NCBI GenBank assembly: GCA_019636615.1
Contig: JAHBXF010000001.1
Location: 992,001-1,056,000, forward strand
Origin: Phycisphaeraceae bacterium
GTDB lineage: Bacteria; Planctomycetota; Phycisphaerae; Phycisphaerales; UBA1924
Reading direction: 5' to 3'
Length of the DNA: 64,000 nucleotides
Shown here: piece by piece, positions 25,733 to 34,608 of the stretch
Numbering within the stretch: position 1 is the stretch's first letter
How the letters are laid out: each line of letters opens with the position of its first letter
Notes under the pieces: model-generated
Seen by the model: only the letters and a program-made list of their open reading frames with translations
Told to the model about the DNA's origin: nothing
Databases searched by the model: none
Made by a program: the position numbers and the translations under genes

Positions 25733-27175
25733 ATGCACACAACCAACCCCTTCCCCGGCGCGCGGCGCTGCCCGGCCCTGCTTCTCTCCCTCGCCCTGGC
25801 CATGGCCTCGCCGTTGGTCTTCGGCGCGCCGTCGGCCATGGCCCAGCCAGCCCAGCCCGGCAACGGCACCACCCCGCTGGTGGCCACGAGCGAGGACATC
25901 GCCTTCGCCAACCGTCTCTCGAACGCCTTCAAGTCGGTCGCCAGCGCGCTCGAGCCCGCGGTGGTGCACATCACCTCGCTCACGCGGGTGCAGCCCTACG
26001 CCTACGACTTTCTGCTGCGGCCCATCCCGCAGGGGCAGCCTCGCCTGACGCCGGGCAACATGGGCTCGGGCGTGATCGTGAGCAGCGACGGCTACGTCGT
26101 GACCAACAACCACGTGGTGCGCACCGCGCAGGCCATCAAGATCAAACTCTCGAACGGGGACGAGTACGACGCCGAACTGATCGGACGCGACGAACTGACC
26201 GACCTGGCCGTGCTGCGCATCACGCCGCGAGACGGCCAGACGCCCCGCTTCACCGCCGCACGCTTCGGCGACGCCGAAACACTCGACGTGGGCGAGTGGG
26301 TGGTGGCCATCGGCAGCCCCTTCGGGCTCTCGAACACGGTCACGGCGGGCATCGTGAGCGCCAAGGGCCGAACCGTCACCCCGCGCGAAACCGGGCGGGC
26401 CCACGAAGACTTCATCCAGACCGACGCGGCGATCAACCCCGGCAACTCGGGCGGGCCGCTGCTCAACCTGCGCGGCGAGGTGGTGGGCATCAACTCCGCC
26501 ATCGCCACGCGCAGCGGCGGCTATCAGGGCATCGGCTTTGCCATCCCCGCCAACACCGCGCGAACCGTGATGGAGAACATCATCGCCAACGGCCGGGTCG
26601 TGCGCGGCTGGCTGGGCGCGATGCTCGCCGACGCCCCGCGCAACGGCACGAGCGCCGCCGGCGTGCTCGTGATGGAGGTCGTCGAGGGCAGCCCCGCCGA
26701 CCGCGCCGGCCTGCGCGAGGGCGACATCATCCTGCGCTACAAGGGCGCGGCCGTCAACGAAACCCGCCTCCGCCAGGCCATCTCCATCTCCGCGCCCGGC
26801 TCGCAGGCCTCCATCGACCTGCTGCGCGCGGGCGCCCCGCTCTCGATCAATGTCACCCTGGGAGACCAGGCCACGATCCTCAAAAACGGCGAACTGCCCA
26901 TCATGGGCATGCGCGCTCAAACCCTCACAAAGTCTCAGGCCGCCGAGATGGGCTACCGCGGCGTGCAGGGCGTGGTGGTGCTCGAGGTCGATCCCACGGG
27001 GCGCGCCGCCACCGCCGAGATCTCACCCGGCGACATCATCGTGCGCGTCGACGGCACCGACGTCACCACCATCGACGAGTTTGTCGATGCGCTCCGCGCT
27101 GTTGACTTCAACCGCGGGTCGAGATTCCTCATCATCCGCGGCCGCTTCCGCGGCTACCTCGACGTGCGCGACTGA
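25733..27175 (+). CDS. degP: HtrA/DegP-type serine protease with two PDZ domains
   Basis: A 480-residue periplasmic protease/chaperone. A signal peptide (LLLSLALAMASPLVFGAPSA) leads into a trypsin-like domain with H127 (TNNHVV), D157 (TDLAVL) and S239 (GNSGGPLL), then two PDZ domains (GVLVMEVVEGSPADRAGLRE, then GVVVLEVDPTGRAATAEISP). These features fit protein quality control outside the cytoplasm. The short loop before the protease core lacks the long Q-linker of DegP, so it is closer to DegQ/DegS types. It stands alone on its strand, converging with the aminotransferase gene 19 nt away. Confidence 0.94.
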   Translation: MHTTNPFPGARRCPALLLSLALAMASPLVFGAPSAMAQPAQPGNGTTPLVATSEDIAFANRLSNAFKSVASALEPAVVHITSLTRVQPYAYDFLLRPIPQGQPRLTPGNMGSGVIVSSDGYVVTNNHVVRTAQAIKIKLSNGDEYDAELIGRDELTDLAVLRITPRDGQTPRFTAARFGDAETLDVGEWVVAIGSPFGLSNTVTAGIVSAKGRTVTPRETGRAHEDFIQTDAAINPGNSGGPLLNLRGEVVGINSAIATRSGGYQGIGFAIPANTARTVMENIIANGRVVRGWLGAMLADAPRNGTSAAGVLVMEVVEGSPADRAGLREGDIILRYKGAAVNETRLRQAISISAPGSQASIDLLRAGAPLSINVTLGDQATILKNGELPIMGMRAQTLTKSQAAEMGYRGVQGVVVLEVDPTGRAATAEISPGDIIVRVDGTDVTTIDEFVDALRAVDFNRGSRFLIIRGRFRGYLDVRD

Positions 27176-27194
27176 GCCGTTCGCGGCGCAGACG

Positions 27195-28184
27195 CTACTC
27201 GCCGATCAGTTCGCGCCACGCCTTCACAAGCCTGGCCGACACAGGGCCCACCGTGCCGGCGCCGATGCGCCGCGCCTCGACCGCCACGATGGGCAGCACG
27301 CCCCAACTGCTGTTGGTCAGAAAGACCTCGTCGGCCTCGAGCACGTCCGTGATCGTCAGCATCCGGCGCGCGTGTTCCACACCCTCGCCCAGCGCCCAAT
27401 CCATCACCCACCGGCGCACCACGCCCGGCAGCACCGGGCTGGGAAGCACGGCACCCTTGCCCGGCGTGTCGCCCAGGTCGTCATCATCGGTGGGCCCGCC
27501 ACCCGCCTCCGCGGCCACGTCGTTCTCTTCGCCGCGCGCAATCGGCGTTGAGACGCGGCCGTCTTTCACCACAAAGGCGTTGCTCACGCACCCGCCCGCG
27601 AGGTGGTTCGTCACCTGAAAGACCAGCGCCTCCGCCGCTTTCTTCGCACCCGCGTGCTGCAACTCGCGCAGGCGCGGCCAATACCACAGCGTTTTGTGCC
27701 CCTGGAACATGTCGAGCGGGTTGGCCTTCCAGTCCGCGATGCCCGCCATCACGCCGCGCTCGAACATCTCCTGCGGATACGCCGTCGCCGGCTGCGCATG
27801 AATCAGCAGCGTGGGTGATTGTCCGTCCCCAGGTTGCGCCGCCCCCCTGGCCCCGGCCAGCATGTTCAGGTTGCCCCCGGTGATCGTCAGCCGAACTCGC
27901 CAGCGGCCAACGCCCGGCTGGTCCTGCGCGGCACGCGCCGCGGTGCGTTCCACCGCTTCGCCCAGCGCGCCCTGGCGCAGCGAGGCCGTCAGGCCCAGCG
28001 ACGCCGACGACACCGCCAGACGCTCGATGTGCTCGTGAAGATGGATCACGTGCGCGCCGCCGTCGCGACGCACGGCCAGCATGGTTTCAAAGAGACCAAC
28101 CCCGTGCTGCACCGAGGCATCAAAGGCCGAGACGCTCGCCGCATCGACCTCGACAAATCGACCATCAAGAAAGACTGTGGACAT
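27195..28184 (-). CDS. Class IV PLP-dependent aminotransferase
   Basis: The 329-residue protein belongs to fold-type IV PLP enzymes (branched-chain or D-amino-acid transaminases and aminodeoxychorismate lyase). It begins STVFLDGRFVEVDAASVSAF, has FDASVQHGVGLFETM, and the PLP lysine in FQGHKTLWYW. The usual E-x-L-x-x-N-x-x segment reads FQVTNHLAGGCVSNAFVV. An acidic loop (GGGPTDDDDLGDTPGKG) is inserted before LPGVVRRWV. ATG 28184 is chosen because upstream codons are arginine-rich spacer. The exact substrate cannot be assigned; the absence of neighbouring pab or ilv genes leaves it open. Confidence 0.85.
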   Translation of the reverse strand: MSTVFLDGRFVEVDAASVSAFDASVQHGVGLFETMLAVRRDGGAHVIHLHEHIERLAVSSASLGLTASLRQGALGEAVERTAARAAQDQPGVGRWRVRLTITGGNLNMLAGARGAAQPGDGQSPTLLIHAQPATAYPQEMFERGVMAGIADWKANPLDMFQGHKTLWYWPRLRELQHAGAKKAAEALVFQVTNHLAGGCVSNAFVVKDGRVSTPIARGEENDVAAEAGGGPTDDDDLGDTPGKGAVLPSPVLPGVVRRWVMDWALGEGVEHARRMLTITDVLEADEVFLTNSSWGVLPIVAVEARRIGAGTVGPVSARLVKAWRELIGE

Positions 28185-29150
28185 GCGCCCGGAGCGTAGC
28201 CGAACCGGCACGCGCGCGGCCCCGCGCCGACATCTTTGCGCAGCAAGAAGCCCCGCGCTCTTACACACGGGGCCCCCTCTCTCTCGCTCGCTCTGGACCT
28301 CTCTCTCGCGGGGCGCGTTCGTGCGCGGCCCCCGCGCTCCAGCGGGCTTGGCTGCGGTTCTCCCCTCCGCAGGCCACGGGGGCGCAGGCCCCCGGTTTCT
28401 CCTCTCCGCCGCTCACCTCTCCGGACGACGGCAGAACCTCTCTCTTTTCTCGCCCGCCGCTGATCGCTCAGAAACGGGCATCGCCCATCCTTATCGCACC
28501 CGAATGCCCGCCGTTGCACGGCCAGATCCGTTTTTTCGGCCGCCCCCCGTGCGGCCCGGCCGGCCTTGGCCGGGCGCACGGAAGGCGCCGCGGAAGGTGA
28601 TCAGACCCCCCTCCGGAGCCCGACCGGCCCTTCCTGTCTCACTCTCGTTGCTCGAACACGTACTTGGAACCCTGATGCTCGCCGCGGAACCGCGACGCTG
28701 TGAACGCCCGCAAACCACCCACCCAACCGCCATCACACATCCGACACATGTCCATTCTCCCCGCGCGGCCGATCGGTTGCACGACAGATGCCGCCGCACA
28801 CGCTGAAAACGACATGCACGCCCGCATTGGGCACTTTCACCCAACCCGAGAACTTCGCGCGGCACACATCCCGCCATCGTCACCGCGCATGGTCTCCAAG
28901 CATTCGTTGTGCGTTCGCCGGCCACGAGGAACTCCCGCCCCCCCCCAGCCTTGAGCCCGCTACTCGCGTCGCCGCCTCGCTAGCCCGGGCGAACAGACAG
29001 TTCGGCATGACACTCAAGCGGCTCGCCGAATGACGGGCGCACGCTGGCGCGGTTTGGCACAAGAGGCCGGGGCGAACGCGGGCCTTTGCCACATGCAAAA
29101 AGCGTGGCGGAGTAATCAACACGCCCCCAACGATCGCCCTTGATCCCCGA
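28185..29150. other. Long intergenic region without a recognisable gene
   Basis: In this 966-nt stretch none of the six frames shows the strong third-position GC of neighbouring genes. It contains GC-rich inverted repeats, for example GCCCCG/CGGGGC around 28250-28275 and GGCCGGCC-type palindromes near 28550-28570, and T-runs at about 28531 and 28447. It could hold regulatory RNA or a decayed gene, but I see nothing I can name. Confidence 0.45.
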
Positions 29151-30128
29151 TCACTCCTCCCGGCTCTCGCGCTCAAGTTCTCTCAGCACGCGGGCCCCGT
29201 TGGCCAGGTGGTCGATGTTGATCAGATCAACGCCCGCCTCGCGCAGCGTGCGCCATACAGCCTCGACATTCGGCACGCCCCAGAACCGCAGCAGGTGCCC
29301 GCGTTCATGGGCCTTGCGGACGATCTCGTCCAGGCGTGCTCGCTCGTGATGGGGCATCTGGCCGTGCCCGAGCCACGTGAACTGCCCCAGCCACGGCGCG
29401 CTCACCCACGGCACCAGCCCGACAGGCAGCGGCCGCCCGCCAGAAGGCTCAAGATCATGCAGGCGGCCGTCGATCGCGACGCGCCGGCGCGGCATGGCGG
29501 CGATGGCCGCGCGCGGCACATTCCCTGAAATCACCACCGTCACCGCGCGGCGCTCTTCGACACCCTCGTGCCACGAGGTAAACACATCCGGGTATGCCGC
29601 GAGTTGCTCCTCGATCTGGCGGTAGGCGGGCTCGCCGCCGGACTTGATATCAATGAGCAGCCAGAAGCGCCCACGATCTTCGGACGCGCCCTGTCGATAG
29701 ATCACCCCGCCCCGTTCGCGGGCGCGGCGGGCCAGGGGTTCAAGATACAGGACGCGCAGGGTGCGGCCCGGCACACACTCGGCGCGATCGTGCGCCACGA
29801 GCAGGTCGCCATCGACAAGAAAGACATCCGCCTCGACGCTGATGAACCCGTGCGAGAGCGCATCTCGCAGCGGCCGACGCTGGCGGTAATCGTTGTGCGA
29901 GTGCGACCACGGGACCGACGTTTCGAGTTCCGCCGCGGGCGGCGGGGCCATCGCGGCATCTCGCGAAGGCTCGGGCTCGCCCATCGCCCGCTGATCCGCG
30001 TGCGCGGCAGAACTCCAGAGAAACGACCAGACCAGGGCGTGCGCGAGCCCAAATGCCGCGCCGCGCACGGCGCGCGTGTGGCGCGATGGTGCCACGCCGC
30101 GCGAAGGGATGCGGTGTTCGAGCGTCAT
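29151..30128 (-). CDS. Exported GDPD/AIM6-like phosphodiesterase-fold protein
   Basis: The 325-residue protein resembles the AIM6 branch of PI-PLC/glycerophosphodiester phosphodiesterase TIM barrels. It has SHSHNDYRQRRPLRDALSHG, then ISVEADVFLVDGDLLVAHD with the metal-binding E and D, FWLLIDIKSGGEPAY, and DLINIDHL at the end. A hydrophobic N-terminal segment (GLAHALVWSFLWSSAAHA) indicates export. The second HD-type catalytic histidine of bacterial GDPDs is represented by LLVAHD. The substrate is unknown. It is alone on its strand. Confidence 0.82.
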   Translation of the reverse strand: MTLEHRIPSRGVAPSRHTRAVRGAAFGLAHALVWSFLWSSAAHADQRAMGEPEPSRDAAMAPPPAAELETSVPWSHSHNDYRQRRPLRDALSHGFISVEADVFLVDGDLLVAHDRAECVPGRTLRVLYLEPLARRARERGGVIYRQGASEDRGRFWLLIDIKSGGEPAYRQIEEQLAAYPDVFTSWHEGVEERRAVTVVISGNVPRAAIAAMPRRRVAIDGRLHDLEPSGGRPLPVGLVPWVSAPWLGQFTWLGHGQMPHHERARLDEIVRKAHERGHLLRFWGVPNVEAVWRTLREAGVDLINIDHLANGARVLRELERESREE

Positions 30129-30239
30129 AGTGCATGGTTGGCGCGGACAATGGCAGGCACGGGCCCGAGAGGCCGCGGGAAACTCACTACACGACGCGGC
30201 CGCAGCCGCGCCATGTCATGCCTCATCTTGTTTCGTCAC

Positions 30240-30281
30240 GATGCCCCGTCACGCCCCGTCACGCCCCGTCACGCCGCGTCG
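30240..30281. repeat. 10-bp tandem repeat at the end of a small gene
   Basis: The unit ACGCCCCGTC repeats about four times with two imperfect end copies. It lies at and beyond the stop of the small gene at 30269-30496 and includes that stop (TCA on this strand). Tandem CACGCCCCGT units of this kind can arise by slippage; no function is evident. Confidence 0.65.
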
Positions 30282-30496
30282 CGCCGGCGCGTCGGGTTTC
30301 GCGGCGCGGGCAGGGTCATCACCCACAGGCCGCGCCCCAGCCAGCGCACGGGCATGCGCGGGCGGCGCAGCGCGAGCATCCCCGCGCTCCAGAGCGACGC
30401 GACCAGGTCGATCGGCAGAAACTCGTAGGCGATCATCACGGCAGGCATTGCCCACCGCTTGGTCTGGCCCGGGGTTGTCTCGTGGTTCTCGAACAT
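30269..30496 (-). CDS. Small uncharacterised protein with one hydrophobic segment
   Basis: The 75-residue frame is supported by codon use: nearly every third base is G or C, as in confirmed neighbours, while the other frames are not. The product begins MFENHETTPGQTKRWAMPAV, has a weakly hydrophobic centre (YEFLPIDLVASLWSAGMLAL) and a basic tail (RNPTRRRDAA). No ribosome-binding site is obvious before ATG 30496, and 30448 is an alternative start. I recognise no family. It lies 95 nt downstream of the clpB stop on the same strand. Confidence 0.55.
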   Translation of the reverse strand: MFENHETTPGQTKRWAMPAVMIAYEFLPIDLVASLWSAGMLALRRPRMPVRWLGRGLWVMTLPAPRNPTRRRDAA

Positions 30497-30591
30497 GGCA
30501 ACACGCAGGGAACACTACGAACGCGGGCCGTGGGAAGATCGTGACGCGGGCGACAATTCGGCCGCACGCGCCGCCGCGCACGCGCCCATCA

Positions 30592-33300
30592 TCACTCCCT
30601 TGCAAACGTAAACCGCTCGTTGGCGAAGTCCACGCGCACGGTGTCACCCGCGCCCAGTTCCCCCGCAAGGATGCGCGTCGCCAGCGCGTTCTCGATGCGC
30701 TGCTGAATGACGCGCTTGAGCGGGCGGGCGCCGAAGAGCGGGTCCCACCCTTCCGAGGCCAGCGCGTTCTTGGCCGCGTCGGTGAGTTCCAGCCGCATGT
30801 CACGGTCCTTGAGCCGCGCCCGCAGGCGGGCGAGTTGAATCTCCACAATAGTGTGCAGGTGCTCGCGCCGCAACTGATGGAAGACAACCACCTCGTCGAT
30901 GCGGTTGAGCAGTTCGGGGCGCATGAGCCCCCCCGACACCGTGTGCGCGGCCTTGGCCATGATCTCGGTGACCTTGGGCGGCAGGCCCGCGGCCTTGCCC
31001 ACTTCCTCCGCGGCCATCGCCGCGGGCCCGCGCTTGAGCATCTCGCGGATCGCGGCCTCGATCTCCCAGTCTTCCGCGCCGCTGGCGGCCAGTTCCTGGA
31101 TCTGGGCCGAGCCGTAGTTGCTCGTCATGACGATGATGGCGTTGCGGAAGTCAACGGTGCGCCCCTGGCCGTCGGTCAGGCGGCCGTCGTCGAACACCTG
31201 CAGCAGGATGTTGAAGACGTCGGGGTGGGCCTTCTCGATCTCGTCGAGCAGCACCACGCAATAGGGCCGGCGCCGCACCACCTCGGTCAACTGCCCCCCC
31301 TCGTCGTACCCCACATAGCCGGGGGGCGCGCCGATGAGGCGTGCCACCGCGTGCTTCTCGCCGTACTCGCTCATGTCGATGCGCACCATCGCCTCTTCGG
31401 TATCAAACAGGAACGAGGCGAGCGCCTTGCATGTTTCGGTTTTACCCACGCCCGTAGGCCCCAGGAAAAGGAACGAACCGATGGGGCGGTTGGCGTCCGA
31501 CAGCCCTGCGCGGCTGCGGCGCACAGCGTCCGCCACGGCCAGCAGCGCGTGCTCCTGTCCCACCACGCGCTCGCCCAGCATCTTCTCGATGCGCGTGAGT
31601 TTCTCGCGTTCACCCTCCACCAGCCGGCTCACGGGGATGCCCGTCCAGCGGGCGACAACCTCGGCGATTGCCTCCGCGTCGACCTCTTCCTTGACGAGCG
31701 CATCGCCGCGCGACTTCTGCTCGGCCAACTTCGCCTCGGCCTCGCGCAGGCGGCGTTCGAGCTCGGGGATCTCGCCGTACTGCACGCGGCTCGCGGCGGT
31801 GAGGTCGCCGCGGCGCACGGCCTGCTCGATCTCCACGCGCTTGGCGTCCATCTCCTGCTTCACCTTCTTCACGGAATCGAGTTCGCTCTTTTCCTGCTCC
31901 CACCGCTGCGTGAGGGCGCGGTTGCGCTCCTGAAGTTCGGCCAGTTCGAGTTCCACGCGAGACAACTCGCGCCCGCTCGCCTCGCCGGCCTTCTCGCCCG
32001 CCTCGATCTTGAGCGCCTCCCGCTCCATCTCCAACTGCACGATGCGCCGGCGCAACTCGTCGAGTTCGCTGGGCATGCTGTCGTTCTCGATGCGCAGCCG
32101 CGCGGCCGCCTCGTCGAGAAGGTCGATCGCCTTGTCCGGCAGGAAGCGGTCGGCGATGTAGCGGTGGCTGAGCTGCGCCGCCGCGAGGATCGCGCCGTCC
32201 AGGATGCGCACGCCGTGGTGCGCTTCGTATCGGGGCTTGAGGCCGCGCAGAATGGCAACGGTTTCTTCCACGCTCGGCTGCCCCACCACGATGGGCTGGA
32301 AGCGCCGCTCGAAGGCGGGGTCTTTCTCGACGTGCTTGCGGTATTCATCCAGGGTGGTCGCGCCGATGCAGCGCAGTTCGCCGCGCGCCAGGGCGGGCTT
32401 GAGCAGGTTGCCCGCGCTCACCGCGCCCTCCGCGGCGCCCGCGCCGATGATGGTGTGCAGTTCGTCGATAAAGAGAATGATCTGCCCCTGGCTGGCCTGC
32501 ACCTCGCGCAGCACCGCCTTGAGTCGCTCCTCAAACTCGCCGCGGTACTTGGCCCCGGCCAGCATCGCGCCCACATCCAGCGCCATGATGCGCTTCTCGC
32601 GCATGCCCTCGGGGCAGTCTCTGTTCACGATGCGCAGCGCCAGCCCTTCGGCGATCGCCGTTTTGCCCACGCCCGGCTCGCCGATGAGCACCGGGTTGTT
32701 CTTCGTGCGCCGGCTGAGCACCTGCATGCACCGGCGGATTTCTTCGTCGCGCCCGATCACCGGATCGAGTTTCCCCTGCTGGGCCTTCTCGGTGAGGTCG
32801 ATGGCGTACTTCTTGAGCGACTCGAACGTGCTCTCGGCGTTCTGGTCGTTGATCCGCTCGACGCCGCTCGCCGCGCGGATGGCCTTCACGGCCTCCTCCA
32901 CCTTCGCGCGGCTCAGCCCCACCGTGTTCAGAACATCCCGGGCCGGCCCCCCCACCTCCGCGAGCGCCAGCAGCAGGTGCTCGCTCGAGACGTACGCATC
33001 GCCCAGTTTCTTCGCCTCGGCGTCGGCCCGCGTGAGTATGTCCATCAGCGCGCGCCCCGGCGTGCCCGCGCCCGACGAGGTGGTCGGCTGGCGGCTCAGT
33101 TCGGCGCCCGCCACCTGCCCCACCCGCGCGGCTTCCACCCCCGCTCGCGACAGGATCGACCACCCGGGCCCGTTCCTGTCTTGCAGGAGCGCGGCCAAAA
33201 GATGCAGCCCCGTGACCTCGGGGTTTCCCCGTGCGGCCGCGTCGGACTGGGCATCGGCGAGTGTTTGCTGGGCGTTGGTGGTGAATCGGTCCATTCTCAT
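30592..33300 (-). CDS. clpB: ClpB-type AAA+ disaggregase
   Basis: The 902-residue chaperone untangles protein aggregates with DnaK. It has the N-terminal Clp repeat ([20 protein letters not shown]), first AAA+ domain ([27 protein letters not shown]), the coiled-coil M domain (from about [17 protein letters not shown]), and second AAA+ domain ([29 protein letters not shown]), ending in the D2-small domain. The start at 33300 gives MRMDRFT, matching the family's MRLDRLT. An insertion of about 37 residues lies before [15 protein letters not shown], where other ClpBs go straight on. The regulation is not visible: no CIRCE-like repeat was seen in the 275 nt upstream. Confidence 0.96.
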   Translation of the reverse strand: MRMDRFTTNAQQTLADAQSDAAARGNPEVTGLHLLAALLQDRNGPGWSILSRAGVEAARVGQVAGAELSRQPTTSSGAGTPGRALMDILTRADAEAKKLGDAYVSSEHLLLALAEVGGPARDVLNTVGLSRAKVEEAVKAIRAASGVERINDQNAESTFESLKKYAIDLTEKAQQGKLDPVIGRDEEIRRCMQVLSRRTKNNPVLIGEPGVGKTAIAEGLALRIVNRDCPEGMREKRIMALDVGAMLAGAKYRGEFEERLKAVLREVQASQGQIILFIDELHTIIGAGAAEGAVSAGNLLKPALARGELRCIGATTLDEYRKHVEKDPAFERRFQPIVVGQPSVEETVAILRGLKPRYEAHHGVRILDGAILAAAQLSHRYIADRFLPDKAIDLLDEAAARLRIENDSMPSELDELRRRIVQLEMEREALKIEAGEKAGEASGRELSRVELELAELQERNRALTQRWEQEKSELDSVKKVKQEMDAKRVEIEQAVRRGDLTAASRVQYGEIPELERRLREAEAKLAEQKSRGDALVKEEVDAEAIAEVVARWTGIPVSRLVEGEREKLTRIEKMLGERVVGQEHALLAVADAVRRSRAGLSDANRPIGSFLFLGPTGVGKTETCKALASFLFDTEEAMVRIDMSEYGEKHAVARLIGAPPGYVGYDEGGQLTEVVRRRPYCVVLLDEIEKAHPDVFNILLQVFDDGRLTDGQGRTVDFRNAIIVMTSNYGSAQIQELAASGAEDWEIEAAIREMLKRGPAAMAAEEVGKAAGLPPKVTEIMAKAAHTVSGGLMRPELLNRIDEVVVFHQLRREHLHTIVEIQLARLRARLKDRDMRLELTDAAKNALASEGWDPLFGARPLKRVIQQRIENALATRILAGELGAGDTVRVDFANERFTFARE

Positions 33301-33575
33301 GCCAGTCAGCGGTGCAAAGGCCATACCAATCCGCAGGGCGGTATCGCCTCTCGCCGGCGCACCCAGTTGGGCACCGTCGGGCACCCGCTCCGCTGCGCCC
33401 GTCCCGCCGCTGTCACTTCGGCAGAGAAACACTCAGGCTGCAACCCTGCCGAGGCCATCCCCGTACACTTTCCACACAGGTGCGAATTCCGCGGGCCCGG
33501 GGGTTGACGACTGCCCGCCAGCGGGTTACAACCCTGCCCCCTCGTAGGGTTTGACTGTCTCTTTGGAGCCCATGA

Positions 33576-33860
33576 ATGAACGCTCAGATGCCCGCCACTG
33601 TCGCCCGCAAGGTTCTTTGTGTCGCCGCCGCGGCGGGTCTGTTCATGCTTGTCGGGTGCGCCGGCGGCGGAGCCCGCCACCAGGCCATCAAGAACAACAT
33701 GACTCCGGAACTTCTCTCTCTGCACCAGCGGCAGGTAGACATTGACAGCCGCACCTTTTTTACGTGGAACACCAACAGCCGCGCGGCATGGAACGACCTG
33801 GCGCGCGGGGCCTACACCGACCGCCCCAGCCGCCTGACGCACCTCCCCATGCCCCACTGA
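33576..33860 (+). CDS. Small lipoprotein
   Basis: The 94-residue protein has an N-terminal signal with a lipobox (GLFMLVGCAGGG; lipidated cysteine at residue 28). The mature part is short and polar (GARHQAIKNNMTPELLSLHQ, RTFFTWNTNSRAAWNDLARG). It is divergent from clpB and followed by a strong bidirectional terminator. I do not recognise the family; the FFTWNTNSRAAW segment looks conserved in style. Lgt, encoded at 51143, would lipidate it. Confidence 0.75.
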   Translation: MNAQMPATVARKVLCVAAAAGLFMLVGCAGGGARHQAIKNNMTPELLSLHQRQVDIDSRTFFTWNTNSRAAWNDLARGAYTDRPSRLTHLPMPH

Positions 33861-33883
33861 CCCGGCCGCACATCTCGAATTGC

Positions 33884-33912
33884 AAAAGGCCCACGCGTTG
33901 CGTGGGCCTTTT
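33884..33912. terminator. Bidirectional factor-independent terminator
   Basis: AAAAGGCCCACGC (33884-33896) pairs with GCGTGGGCCTTTT (33900-33912) around GTT, a 13-bp perfect stem with A-tract and T-tract on either side, followed by one more T. It sits between convergent genes, 24 nt after the small lipoprotein stop and 22 nt from the DNA-binding protein stop, so it can end transcription from both. Confidence 0.9.
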
Positions 33913-33933
33913 TGATGGCAGGGCGAGTCGGGT

Positions 33934-34446
33934 TCAGACCGCGGTATATTCGCCGCGACCGACCTTCTTGAAGATCTTGGTGTGCTTGATGAGGGCCTGG
34001 TTGATCATGGTGCGGAAGTTCGCGGCGTCGGTTTGGTAACCTTCCTTCTTCACCGCGTCGGGCATTTCCTTGACGCGCATCGTCTTGCCTTTCAGCATGC
34101 GCTGAAGGAACTCAACGAGCGTGCCGCCTTCGTTCTTGGCCTTGCGGCCTCGCTTGCGGGGGCCGGCCGACGCCGCCGCGGCGGTCGCGGGGCGACCTGC
34201 CGGACGACCTGCCGGGCGACCCGCCGGACGACCTGGGCGCGGGCCGGGGTTCGCCGCGTGCAGCACCGCGCCGCCGCGCAGTGCTTCGATCTCGGCAATC
34301 TGCGCATCAAGCCTCGCGACCTGCTGCATCAGTTTGTTCCGGGTGCGGTGCAGGTTGGCGGCCTTCTGCATGCGCTTGTTGATCTCACGCTGTAGATCCT
34401 GGATGCTCAGCGATGACAGTGTTCCCCCGCGGCTTTGCTTTGCCAT
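33934..34446 (-). CDS. Nucleoid-associated-like protein: coiled coil, AT-hook-like repeats, winged helix
   Basis: The 170-residue protein has three parts: an N-terminal coiled coil (IQDLQREINKRMQKAANLHR, then LMQQVARLDAQIAEIEAL), a basic low-complexity linker with four GRPAGRPA-type units (residues 71-88) and PRKRGRKAK, and a C-terminal domain (TLVEFLQRMLKGKTMRVKEM, then FRTMINQALIKHTKIFKKVG). The last part resembles HARE-HTH/winged-helix DNA-binding domains, ending in GRGEYTAV. GRP units are the core of AT-hooks. The name is inference from domain layout. AGAAAGAGG precedes the start codon. It sits next to parB on the same strand, 162 nt downstream of it. Confidence 0.7.
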   Translation of the reverse strand: MAKQSRGGTLSSLSIQDLQREINKRMQKAANLHRTRNKLMQQVARLDAQIAEIEALRGGAVLHAANPGPRPGRPAGRPAGRPAGRPATAAAASAGPRKRGRKAKNEGGTLVEFLQRMLKGKTMRVKEMPDAVKKEGYQTDAANFRTMINQALIKHTKIFKKVGRGEYTAV

Positions 34447-34608
34447 ATGACCTCTTTCTTCACTGGTCTGTAGCCGCCCTCTTCCACGGGCACATAACCC
34501 GCGGCACTCTCAGGGCGAGGCGGCGGCCGACCGATAAGCCGCAGCAGGGAATGATACACCTATTTCAGTGTAGCGATTGGATCTGGTTACAGAATATCAA
34601 AAAATCGA

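Noticed and set aside
28491-28925. 144-codon open frame on the minus strand
   Set aside because: No third-position GC bias, cysteine/arginine-rich composition and no ribosome-binding site.
30076-33507. 1143-codon open frame opposite clpB
   Set aside because: ClpB on the other strand is unmistakable; the long frame is a by-product of GC-rich codons and its product is repetitive with no domain.
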